A stretch of DNA of 64,000 nt, from assembly GCA_020634515.1 (NCBI GenBank), contig JACKBL010000005.1, positions 62,001 to 126,000 on the forward strand, given 5' to 3'. The translations under genes and the position numbers were made by a program. Each line of letters begins with the position of its first letter. Within the stretch, counting starts at the first letter, position 1. This DNA comes from Ardenticatenales bacterium (GTDB lineage Bacteria > Chloroflexota > Anaerolineae > Promineifilales > Promineifilaceae). Positions 7,319 to 15,132 of this stretch are shown piece after piece. The notes under the pieces were generated by a model that was given only the letters and a program-made list of their open reading frames with translations, ran no database searches and was not told the DNA's origin.

Positions 7319-9232
7319 ATGCAAGCGACCCCCAGCGCTCCTTCCTATTCCCCCGGCCACCATCTGCTGCGCAATGCCGGCTGGTTCCTCGCCGTTCCCC
7401 TCTTTTTCCTCGTGCTGGTCACCCTCACGCTGGCCGTCACCGTCACCGGGTATCAGGCCCGCCACGCCGACCGCATCTACACCGGCGTGTCCGTCTGGGG
7501 TAGGGATTTGAGCCGGATGACGCCGCCCGAAGCGGAACAAGCCCTGGCCGCCGCTTTCCCCTACGCGCAGCAGCAAGCCGTCACCCTCACCGACGCGGCA
7601 ACGGGGCAGTCCTGGTCCCTATCTTTGGCGGACCTGGGCATGTCGCTGGATGCCGCGGCCACCGCCAACGTCGCTTACCAGATTGGGCGTGGCCCCAGCG
7701 CCGCCGAAGATGTGCGTGCACAATTTGAGACCTGGTACTATGGTCGCCAGGTTGCCCCCGTAATCATCATTGACGAAGCGCGATTGGACCCGCTCATCGC
7801 CCAGATTGCCGCCGATGTGGACCGCCCGCCTGTTGATGCCATTCTCTCTTTTGATGGCAATCAGGTTGGCTACACGCCGGCGCAGGCGGGGCGGGCGCTG
7901 GATAAGGCGCAGTTGCGCACCGAACTGCTGGCGGCGTTGGGTGATCTGCGCCATGCGCAACTGCCGCTTCCGGTCATTGCGCTTCAGCCCCGTGTGGCCG
8001 ATGCTGGCGAGTCCGCGCAGCGCATTCAGAACATCATCGGCAGCCCGATGACGTTCTATTTGCAAGAGCCATTGGCCGATGATGACCTGACGCGCATGGA
8101 AATTCCGCCCGAAGAACTGAAGTCCTGGCTGCACGTGGAAGCGGTGACGCAGCCGGATGGCACGCTAACGCAGAACGTGACCGTGGATGAAAACGGCGTG
8201 CGCAACTGGCTCATGCAAATAAGCGACAGGTTGTACCGCGCGCCGGTGAACGCTCGTTTCTATTTTGACGACAATACGCAAGAGTTGGTGGTGGTGGAAC
8301 CGCATGTAAGTGGGCGGCAGTTGGACGTGGACGCGACGGTGGCGGAGTTTATGCGGCAGGTATACACGCCGAATCGCTCGCTGCCGTTTGTCGTGACGCC
8401 GATTGTGCCGGCAGCGCACGCGGGCGCAACCGCCGCCGAACTGGGCATCACCGAACTGGTCAGCGAGAGCACCACCTGGTTTGCCGGTTCCTCCCCGGAG
8501 CGCAAACACAATATCGCCCGCGCCGCCGCCAACTTCTACGGCATCATCATCGCCCCTGGCGAAACCTTCTCCTTTAACCATTTTCTGGGCGACATCAGCG
8601 AGGAAGAAGGGTACGAAACGGGCCTGATCATCTTTGGCGGACGCACCATCGAAGGCGTGGGCGGCGGCGTCTGCCAGGTGAGCACCACCCTCTTCCAGAG
8701 CGCCTTCTGGGCCGGATTTCCCATTCTGGAACGCTGGGCGCACGGCTATCGCGTCGGCTACTACGAAGCCGGTGAGGGACCAGGGATGGACGCCACCGTC
8801 TTTTCGCCGCTGGTGGACCTCCGTTTTGTGAACAATACGCCGTACTACCTGCTCATTGAAAACTACTACAACGAGACGTATGAGTCCCTCTGGTTCAAGT
8901 TCTACAGCACCAGCATGGGGCGCACCGTCACCAAAAGCGATCCCGTCGTCCGCAATATCCAACCGGCGAAACCGGACATCTGGGAGTACAACGAGGAACT
9001 GCCAGAAGGGGAAATCGAGCAAGTAGACTGGGCCGCCGAAGGGTCCGATGTATCCGTGCATCGTACTGTTTACAATCGGGATGGACAGGTGATCATTGAT
9101 GAGGACATCATCAGCCATTATGTGCCCTGGCAGAACATTTACCAGTACGGTCCGGGCATAGAGCCACCCTCCCCCCCGCCGCCACCAACCCCAACCCCAC
9201 CCCCATCCGAAGAAACCCCTACCAATCCCTGA
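7319..9232 (+). CDS. VanW family cell-wall-associated protein
   Basis: A 637-residue protein with one N-terminal membrane helix (about 22-44, ending LAVTVTGY). Extracytoplasmic repeats of YoaR-like putative peptidoglycan-binding type follow (about 50-340). A VanW domain occupies about 385-520; diagnostic stretches are NFYGIIIAPGETFSFNHFLG and GGRTIEGVGGGVCQVSTTLF. The C terminus is a Pro/Thr-rich tail. VanW was named from some vancomycin-resistance clusters, but its biochemistry is unknown; nothing here indicates resistance. The protein probably acts at the outer face of the membrane on or with peptidoglycan. No partner gene is adjacent. Confidence 0.9.
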   Translation: MQATPSAPSYSPGHHLLRNAGWFLAVPLFFLVLVTLTLAVTVTGYQARHADRIYTGVSVWGRDLSRMTPPEAEQALAAAFPYAQQQAVTLTDAATGQSWSLSLADLGMSLDAAATANVAYQIGRGPSAAEDVRAQFETWYYGRQVAPVIIIDEARLDPLIAQIAADVDRPPVDAILSFDGNQVGYTPAQAGRALDKAQLRTELLAALGDLRHAQLPLPVIALQPRVADAGESAQRIQNIIGSPMTFYLQEPLADDDLTRMEIPPEELKSWLHVEAVTQPDGTLTQNVTVDENGVRNWLMQISDRLYRAPVNARFYFDDNTQELVVVEPHVSGRQLDVDATVAEFMRQVYTPNRSLPFVVTPIVPAAHAGATAAELGITELVSESTTWFAGSSPERKHNIARAAANFYGIIIAPGETFSFNHFLGDISEEEGYETGLIIFGGRTIEGVGGGVCQVSTTLFQSAFWAGFPILERWAHGYRVGYYEAGEGPGMDATVFSPLVDLRFVNNTPYYLLIENYYNETYESLWFKFYSTSMGRTVTKSDPVVRNIQPAKPDIWEYNEELPEGEIEQVDWAAEGSDVSVHRTVYNRDGQVIIDEDIISHYVPWQNIYQYGPGIEPPSPPPPPTPTPPPSEETPTNP

Positions 9233-9338
9233 TAAAACGGCGTGCCGCCTTCCCCAATTCAATTTGCGGCTACGCAGCCTCATCTTCCCGCAAGCTGCTT
9301 CTGGTTCTGGTTTTTTCTGTGGGTGGTCATCAACCCGG

Positions 9339-9481
9339 CATATGGTGATCGGAGTGGAGGCTTTAGCCATATGGTGATCGGAGTGGAGGCTTTAGCCATA
9401 TGGTGATCGGAGTGGAGGCTTTAGCCGGGTCAACCCCCATATGTGGACCGGCTGAAGCCTCCACGCCAAAAACAGAGTCCA
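9339..9481. repeat. Three tandem 29-bp units plus inverted arm (repeat family A, copy 1)
   Basis: Units at 9339-9367, 9368-9396 and 9397-9425 are identical and begin CATATGGTGATC. The third is followed by GGCTGAAGCCTCCAC (about 9451-9465), which pairs with GTGGAGGCTTTAGCC inside the unit to form a long hairpin. A related single copy lies at 23311-23396. There are no spacers, so this is not a CRISPR array. Confidence 0.9.
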
Positions 9482-9612
9482 GTTCCTTTATTGAAGAAAA
9501 AGCTGAGATGGAATTTAGACGTCCTGTCACGCTCGCAAAGGATGGAGAACCATGTCGTTTTATGTTTTATCGTAAGGGCACAGCACCAAAAGGTGACTCT
9601 ACTGAAAAAAGG

Positions 9613-9683
9613 TCAAAAACCGGGTTTTTACACATGAACCACTCTGGTAATTTTTGCCGGACAATCGAAAAACCCGGTTTTTT
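9613..9683. terminator. Paired A/T-flanked hairpins
   Basis: AAAAACC-G-GGTTTTT near 9613-9627 and AAAAACCCGGTTTTTTT near 9668-9684 are each self-complementary and complementary to each other. The second ends in seven T residues and could act as a factor-independent terminator. Confidence 0.5.
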
Positions 9684-9905
9684 TAGTGAACTCAAAAGGT
9701 GATGATGAAGTCCATTAGATGTGATAGGCAGGGGAAGACGCCCAACCACAGTTCTGAGAGGGACGCGCAAAAAGCCGCGCGCCCCTTAAGCTGGCCGTTA
9801 GCCCGCTTCGCACCAACGTCCGCTTGAGGTAAAAGAACTCGTCTGATATCTTTGATTAACTTCACCCTCTGGACTGGAGATCACCCTATTTCAGGAGAAC
9901 CTTTC

Positions 9906-11495
9906 ATGAAGAAACAAATCATTGCCTGCTTTCTCATTTTATTCGTTGTTGGTTGTGGTCTATTACCTTCACCAATTACCCCACCGGATGATGCAAACCA
10001 GCCACCGCCGGAGAATGCTGAAGGGAACGCCCAACCGGAACAATCGCCAGCGACGACCGCGCCATCCGCCCCTTCCGGCGATTTTACCCTGACCAGCCCG
10101 GCTATGGAAAACGGCGGCAAACTACCTTCTATGTTCACCTGCGATGGGGAGAGCCTGTCGCCGCCCCTGGCCTGGCAAGGCGCTCCTGAAGGAACGGTGA
10201 GCTATGCCCTGGCAATGCACCACATTCCCGGTCCTGGCGACACTCACTGGTACTGGGTGGTGTACAACATCCCGCCCACCACACTTTCTGTGGAAGCCGG
10301 TGCGACCAATTTCGGTACGTTTGGCACGAACAGCGTAAATGAGCAGCAGGTATACGCCCCACCCTGTTCGAAAGGTCCTGGCGAAAAGCTGTATACCATC
10401 ACCGTTTATGCGCTCTCGGCATCTCCCAACTTGCCCAACCCAGCGGTGGTTGACCGCGATACGCTATTAGCGGCCATTGCCAATATTACTCTGGCTGAGG
10501 CCAGCCTGAATGTGACTTTTGAGCGCGGCCAGGAAGGGGCTGCTGCACCCGGGCCTGTCGCGGAGAATAGCGAACAAACAGACAACAATGAGACCAATTG
10601 TGATCCACAAGGCGTGTTTGCCCCCTATGCCGACCAAGTCCATGTTTCGTGCGATGAGTCCTATTTGTACGTTGAAACCGAAACCGGCCAGCCGGAGCAC
10701 GAGATGATGCGGGGCATCACCGCCTGGATTTTGCGCGTACCTATCCCTTTTCGTTACACGGATGAACGCGCCTGGAAAATCCCACGAGACCCGCATTGGC
10801 TAGAGGAACACACCGCCGCTCATGCCAGAGGACCGATTGCGATGGCGGTTAACGGCGTACCCATTTATCACTTTGATAAACGGCCTGATGTGGCCCTTGA
10901 TGATAGCTATGTGTACGACCCCAAATACGATACGGCCCAGCAGGGCGAGTTGGACCATTGTGGCGGCCACGCCGGACAGGGCGAGGATTATCATTATCAT
11001 ACCGCCCCGGTTTGTTTGCTGGATCATCACAACCTTGCGCATCCAATTGGTTACACGCTGGGCGGAGGGGAGATATTTTATGGAACCGGCGCAGATGATT
11101 ATTTTGGTGAGGGCCAGTACAACCACATCAATAATTTGCCCACCGAGCCGCTGGATGAATGTAATGGCCTGCAATTGCCCGATGGTTCTTATGTGTATTA
11201 CACTACCCACGAACCGCCCTACACCATCGGTTGCTATCACGAAGAGGTTGATTGGGCCTTACAAATTGAACCACGCCAAATGCGTGAATTGGGCCAGTTT
11301 GGCCGCAATGCCACCAAAATTGTCAGTCTTACAATTAATGATGGTGTCAGAACTTTACTATTTGAAACGGATCAGGGCCAGCTAAATGCCGTTGTTTACC
11401 AGCCATCTACTGCCGGTCAGGATTGTTGGGATTTTCAATTTAGAACCAACATTGACCAACCCACCCCCGCCGAGACTCATTGCCGGGTTGAGTAG
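9906..11495 (+). CDS. Lipoprotein with fused PEBP (YbhB-like) and YHYH domains
   Basis: Start chosen at ATG 9906, preceded by AGGAG; it opens a lipoprotein signal with lipobox VVGC. After a Pro/Ala linker, residues of about 60-210 form a phosphatidylethanolamine-binding-protein/Raf-kinase-inhibitor-like domain (FTCDGESLSPPLAW, then DTHWYWVVYNIPP). The C-terminal half contains a YHYH-type domain with DHCGGHAGQGEDYHYH followed by LDHHN. The total is 529 residues. The PEBP fold binds small anionic ligands; YHYH proteins are of unknown function and their His-rich motif suggests metal binding. The mature protein should sit on the outer face of the membrane. It has no operon partners. Confidence 0.8.
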   Translation: MKKQIIACFLILFVVGCGLLPSPITPPDDANQPPPENAEGNAQPEQSPATTAPSAPSGDFTLTSPAMENGGKLPSMFTCDGESLSPPLAWQGAPEGTVSYALAMHHIPGPGDTHWYWVVYNIPPTTLSVEAGATNFGTFGTNSVNEQQVYAPPCSKGPGEKLYTITVYALSASPNLPNPAVVDRDTLLAAIANITLAEASLNVTFERGQEGAAAPGPVAENSEQTDNNETNCDPQGVFAPYADQVHVSCDESYLYVETETGQPEHEMMRGITAWILRVPIPFRYTDERAWKIPRDPHWLEEHTAAHARGPIAMAVNGVPIYHFDKRPDVALDDSYVYDPKYDTAQQGELDHCGGHAGQGEDYHYHTAPVCLLDHHNLAHPIGYTLGGGEIFYGTGADDYFGEGQYNHINNLPTEPLDECNGLQLPDGSYVYYTTHEPPYTIGCYHEEVDWALQIEPRQMRELGQFGRNATKIVSLTINDGVRTLLFETDQGQLNAVVYQPSTAGQDCWDFQFRTNIDQPTPAETHCRVE

Positions 11496-11651
11496 CTTAT
11501 TTGTCTGGAGCCAAGATAACCGAGGAATAAATGGAGCCGGCAAAATGGCTGGATTATGGCATCAGGCATTATGGCACATACAGAGTTTGTGACCAAGAGT
11601 GCGGGTTAACAAATTTGCCGTAAAACATCCCCCCCATTTTTCGCGCAAGTA

Positions 11652-11701
11652 TTGACAGATTAGAACGATTGTGCTATTCTCCCCATCAGAACAAACGTTC
11701 T
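11652..11701 (+). promoter_or_regulatory. Strong promoter with LexA-like operator
   Basis: TTGACA (11652-11657), a 17-bp spacer and TATTCT (11675-11680) form a near-consensus sigma-70 promoter. The perfect palindrome AGAACAAACGTTCT (11688-11701) follows at the expected start site and matches the GAAC-N4-GTTC form of Gram-positive-type LexA boxes. The nearest downstream gene starts 430 bp away. Confidence 0.65.
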
Positions 11702-11721
11702 AATCCTCTTCCCCCCACCAC

Positions 11722-11753
11722 GGGAGCGGGCATATCCACCAGTGCCCGCTCCC
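11722..11753 (+). repeat. GC-rich 11-bp stem-loop in leader region
   Basis: GGGAGCGGGCA (11722-11732) pairs perfectly with TGCCCGCTCCC (11743-11753) around a 10-nt loop. It lies about 20 bp downstream of the LexA-like operator and would be in the 5' end of that transcript. No T-run follows; an RNA structure or attenuator is possible. Confidence 0.55.
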
Positions 11754-12130
11754 CCTCTCTCTCTGGGGGTGAAAGGAACAACGGGGCTGGGCGGCAGGTG
11801 ATACGAGAAAAAAGGTGCATCCAGAATACATTGCGAAATCGTTGGATGCGCTGGAAGTGACCTTCTAACTAACAAGACGGCAAGTTGTTTTAGACGGTCA
11901 CCAAGCCCGTTTCCCGGCCACATTCCCAATCAAGTTGTAACAAAAAGTTGAGGCAGAGGACAGATTGGCGCGGATTGCCCGGTCTGGTGGTCCATCTTTC
12001 CAGAATGTGCCCTCCTTTTGCGGGGAGGGTCGGGTTTAAGAAGCTGTAGAAAATTGGTCCAATCTGGCTAAGCAGTTACGAATCATCAACAAAAAGGTAT
12101 GTGAATGGGTGAGACGCGGAGGTATAGGTC

Positions 12131-12958
12131 ATGCAGCACCAGGGCACACTTTTCCGAAATAATCAATTGGGCGGTCAGGGAGTCAGTCAATTAACGGAGT
12201 GGTTGTTTTCGCGGCAAGCCGTGATCGGTATTATTCTGGTCGTGGCGCTGCTGGCGTTTGAGGCGTTCAATTTTGACACGACGCAGTACGCGCTGGCAAA
12301 CTTGCTGGGGGATGTGGCTTTTCTGCGTATCCCGTGGGCGACGATTCTGGCGTTTGCGTTTTGCGCTATCGACTTTGCCGGGTTGTCCCATTTGTTTACG
12401 CCAGAACGGGGGCGGGATGAGCCGAAAGAGACGTGGTATTTGATGGGGGCGTGGCTTCTGGGGGCAACGATGAACGCCCTGATGACGTGGTGGGCGATTA
12501 ACCTGACGCTGCTTAACCACCAGTTTGGTAATGAGGTGTTGACACGAGAACAGCTTTTGAACACGGTTCCGGTGTTTGTGGCTGTGTTGGTGTGGCTGAC
12601 GCGCATCTTGTTTATTGGCGCGTTCTCGGTGGCGGGGGACCATATTTTCCGCGGCGCGGGTAAGGCGGTGGCGAAGGAAGCCACGGTGCAGCCTGTGGCG
12701 CAGCCGCGGCCACAACCCCAACCGCAGCAGCCACAGCCACAGTCGGCGCGGCGTTGGCCTGTTGTAGAGGTGCCGGAGAGTGATGAAATGCCGGCATTCC
12801 TCCAAAACCCACAACCCGACCCCACCGAAACTCGCCAACCCGCCCCCCCCTTCATCAACAATCGCGGCAACCGTCGTCCCTCGCGTCCATCCCTGCCCGG
12901 TGGCAGCGCATCCCGCTTGCCCGCCCCCATGCGCGCCGCCCCCCGCCGCCGCGACTGA
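12131..12958 (+). CDS. Unknown four-helix membrane protein with proline-rich tail
   Basis: This 275-residue protein is not recognised. About four hydrophobic helices lie at residues 30-50, 63-85, 103-125 and 145-165. A cytoplasmic tail rich in Pro, Gln and Arg follows (for example QPRPQPQPQQPQPQ). The ATG is preceded by GGAGG. TGCCGGCA at about 12790 separates G-rich from C-rich codon use in the tail. The LexA-like promoter at 11652 is the nearest candidate upstream signal, 430 bp away. A rho-independent terminator follows the stop. Function cannot be proposed from sequence. Confidence 0.75.
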   Translation: MQHQGTLFRNNQLGGQGVSQLTEWLFSRQAVIGIILVVALLAFEAFNFDTTQYALANLLGDVAFLRIPWATILAFAFCAIDFAGLSHLFTPERGRDEPKETWYLMGAWLLGATMNALMTWWAINLTLLNHQFGNEVLTREQLLNTVPVFVAVLVWLTRILFIGAFSVAGDHIFRGAGKAVAKEATVQPVAQPRPQPQPQQPQPQSARRWPVVEVPESDEMPAFLQNPQPDPTETRQPAPPFINNRGNRRPSRPSLPGGSASRLPAPMRAAPRRRD

Positions 12959-12993
12959 CAACCCCCTGCCCACATCTACAACATAATCTCGCC

Positions 12994-13021
12994 AAAACGC
13001 CAGGCACTCCCCTGGCGTTTT
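12994..13021 (+). terminator. Rho-independent terminator
   Basis: An 11-bp stem AAAACGCCAGG/CCTGGCGTTTT with a 6-nt loop, ending in GTTTTG, lies 35 bp after the membrane protein gene. Confidence 0.85.
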
Positions 13022-13205
13022 GCGTTTGGGCGTATGTGAGTGCGTAGGGCTACGCGTATCCCATCTTACAACCCTCCCCCGACGCACCCTTCATCCCTCA
13101 TCCCTCATACCTCATACCTCATCCCTCATACCTTTCATCCTCCCCTTGTCACTCTACCTTCCGCTGGTAGAATACGCGCACGAACTCACTCTATCCAGGC
13201 AAACT

Positions 13206-13925
13206 ATGAAACGAGACTATCACCGCTGGTACAGCCCCTCTCTGGGGCGGGATATGGAATTACTGGTTTTTGGTCATGCGGGCGCGCGCGTCCTCGTTTT
13301 TCCCACCTCAATGGGGCGTTTCTTCGAGTGGGAAGACCGCCACATGCCCCACGCGCTGGGCGACCAGATCGAAAATGGCTGGCTGCAAATGATCTGCATT
13401 GACAGCGTAGACAAAGAAAGCTGGTACGCTCGTTGGAAGTCCCCCAATGATCGCGCCATCCGGCAGAGCCAATACGAAGCGTACATCTTGCACGAGGTAC
13501 TGCCCCTGTCCTGGCAGATTAACCGCAACCCATTCTTGATCACTCTGGGAGCCAGCTTTGGGGCCTACCACGCCATCAACTTCGCCCTACGCCACCCGGA
13601 ACTGGTGGGGCGCGCCATCGGTCTTAGCGGCTACTACGATATCACCCGCTGGGCGGATGGTTTTGGCGGCGGCGAAGTCTATTCCCACAATCCCGTAGCC
13701 TATATCGCCAACGAACACGACACCAACCGCCTGGATGCCATGCGCCGCGTGGACATTATTCTGGCTATTGGGCGAGAAGACTCGCTCTATGGCAACAACG
13801 AGCATTTTTCGCATGTTTTGTGGCAAAAAGGCATCTGGCATGCCTTGCGCGTCTGGAACGGCTGGTATCACGATTGGCCCTGGTGGCAGGAAATGATTCG
13901 TCTCTACATCGGCGGATCGGATTGA
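13206..13925 (+). CDS. Esterase D-like alpha/beta hydrolase
   Basis: Start placed at ATG 13206 (MKRDYHRWYSPSLG). The 240-residue protein is of the putative esterase/S-formylglutathione-hydrolase-like fold. The nucleophile elbow is GASFG (about residues 119-123). A probable acid lies in IGREDS and a His in the C-terminal WYHDWPWW. It has no signal peptide. The two genes that follow encode unrelated ATP-grasp ligases, and the three may act together on an amide- or ester-bearing metabolite. Gaps of 199 and 69 bp separate them, so co-transcription is plausible but not proven. Confidence 0.85.
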   Translation: MKRDYHRWYSPSLGRDMELLVFGHAGARVLVFPTSMGRFFEWEDRHMPHALGDQIENGWLQMICIDSVDKESWYARWKSPNDRAIRQSQYEAYILHEVLPLSWQINRNPFLITLGASFGAYHAINFALRHPELVGRAIGLSGYYDITRWADGFGGGEVYSHNPVAYIANEHDTNRLDAMRRVDIILAIGREDSLYGNNEHFSHVLWQKGIWHALRVWNGWYHDWPWWQEMIRLYIGGSD

Positions 13926-14019
13926 GGATGGCCTTCCGCGTGTTGGGATTGGTTCACCGCCAACCAGAAACTGTTTGTCGTTAGCGTTTGTGATTGCTAT
14001 CTGCTATCCACCATCCACT

Positions 14020-14112
14020 AAGGAACGGAAATAAATATGACAACGAAGTTGTTTCCTTGCCGTTCCTTCAAACTGACGATGCGATTCCGTACTTTATTTC
14101 ATCGTCAGTCCT
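14020..14112 (+). repeat. Two-hairpin dispersed element (family B, copy 1)
   Basis: Hairpin 1 pairs AAGGAACGG (14020-14028) with CCGTTCCTT (14060-14068) and contains an inner ACAAC-GAA-GTTGT stem (14040-14052). Hairpin 2 pairs ACTGACGATG (14072-14081) with CATCGTCAGT (14100-14109). The element ends 5 bp before the ribosome-binding site of the ATP-grasp gene. Copies at 23466 and 49379 carry compensatory changes. Confidence 0.85.
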
Positions 14113-14124
14113 AAGAGGAGACCC

Positions 14125-15063
14125 ATGACACTGAAAGTAGGCTTAATGGTGGGGCGGGAATGGTCGTTCCCGCCCGCGTTTATTAAGGAAGTGAATGGTC
14201 GCAATGCCGGCATTGTGGCCGAGTTCATCAAGTTAGGCGGCACGCCTATGGACGAACCGGGTAACTACGCCGTCATCGTGGACCGCATTTCCCACGAAGT
14301 TCCCTACTACCGCACCTACCTGAAACATGCGGTCTTGCAGGGAACCACCGTCGTCAACAATCCCTTCATGTGGACGGCGGACGACAAGTTTTTCGAGGCC
14401 AGCCTGGCCACAAAACTGGGCGTCGTCAGTCCCAAAACATTGGTGCTGCCCAACAAAGATTATGTCCCCGGCATTGTCCATAACGAAAGCCTGCGCAATC
14501 TGCTCTTCCCCCTCAATTGGGATTGGATCATCGACTACGTGGGGCTGCCCTGCGTCCTCAAAGACGCGCACGGGGGTGGCTGGCGCGATGTGTACGTCTG
14601 CCACAGCGTGGAAGAATTGATTTACAATTACAATCAATCTGGCCTGCTGACCATGATCTTGCAGGAGTTCATTGAGTGGGACCATTACGTGCGTTGTATG
14701 TGCATCGGGCAAAAAGATGTGCTACCCATGAAGTATGACCCCAAACAGCGGCGTTACATTGTCGAACACGCCCACCTCACGCCAGAACTGGGCGAGCGGG
14801 TTGTCTCGGATTCGTTGAAACTGGTGCAGGCTTTGGGCTACGATATGAACACGGTGGAGTGGGCGATTCGGGATGGCGTGCCCTATGCAATTGATTTTAT
14901 GAATCCCGCGCCGGACATGGACGTTTACTCTCTGACGCCGCACTACTTCGATTGGGTGGTGAAGCATATGGCGGACATGGTGATTGATCTGGCGCTGAAT
15001 CCTCGCCCGCAGTTAGACGAACTGCACTGGCGGCAGTTTTTTGCGGCCAATCATGCCGCGTAA
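14125..15063 (+). CDS. ATP-grasp (RimK-like) ligase
   Basis: A 312-residue protein with the ATP-grasp fold. The lysine and glycine-rich ATP loop is visible in LPCVLKDAHGGGWRDV (about residues 149-164). The adenine-binding segment reads ILQEFIEW. The metal-binding end is ...WAIRDGVPYAIDFMNPAPDM, where Asp and Asn coordinate Mg2+. The reaction would be ATP-dependent joining of a carboxylate to an amine or thiol via acyl phosphate. GAGGAG lies 5 nt before the ATG. Neighbours are an esterase upstream and a permuted ATP-grasp enzyme downstream. Substrates are unknown. Confidence 0.85.
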   Translation: MTLKVGLMVGREWSFPPAFIKEVNGRNAGIVAEFIKLGGTPMDEPGNYAVIVDRISHEVPYYRTYLKHAVLQGTTVVNNPFMWTADDKFFEASLATKLGVVSPKTLVLPNKDYVPGIVHNESLRNLLFPLNWDWIIDYVGLPCVLKDAHGGGWRDVYVCHSVEELIYNYNQSGLLTMILQEFIEWDHYVRCMCIGQKDVLPMKYDPKQRRYIVEHAHLTPELGERVVSDSLKLVQALGYDMNTVEWAIRDGVPYAIDFMNPAPDMDVYSLTPHYFDWVVKHMADMVIDLALNPRPQLDELHWRQFFAANHAA

Positions 15064-15132
15064 CCTGGCTCATGTGCGTCCGCGCCATGAGTCTCTACTG
15101 AACGCTGCGCTGTTGCGTAGCAGGAGTTTGCG

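Larger units (their letters stand above)
9233..9905. other. Repeat-rich intergenic region
   Basis: No convincing gene is present. The region holds three tandem 29-bp repeats (9339-9425), an inverted half-element (to about 9465) and a pair of hairpins around AAAACCGGGTTTT (about 9613 and 9668). An AGGAG ribosome-binding site for the next gene closes it. Confidence 0.6.

Noticed and set aside
7319..9232. VanW gene as part of a vancomycin-resistance cluster
   Set aside because: No vanHAX, VanRS or VanY genes are nearby; VanW proteins are widespread without resistance.
9339..9425. Possible CRISPR array
   Set aside because: The three 29-bp units are directly adjacent without spacers and no cas gene is present.
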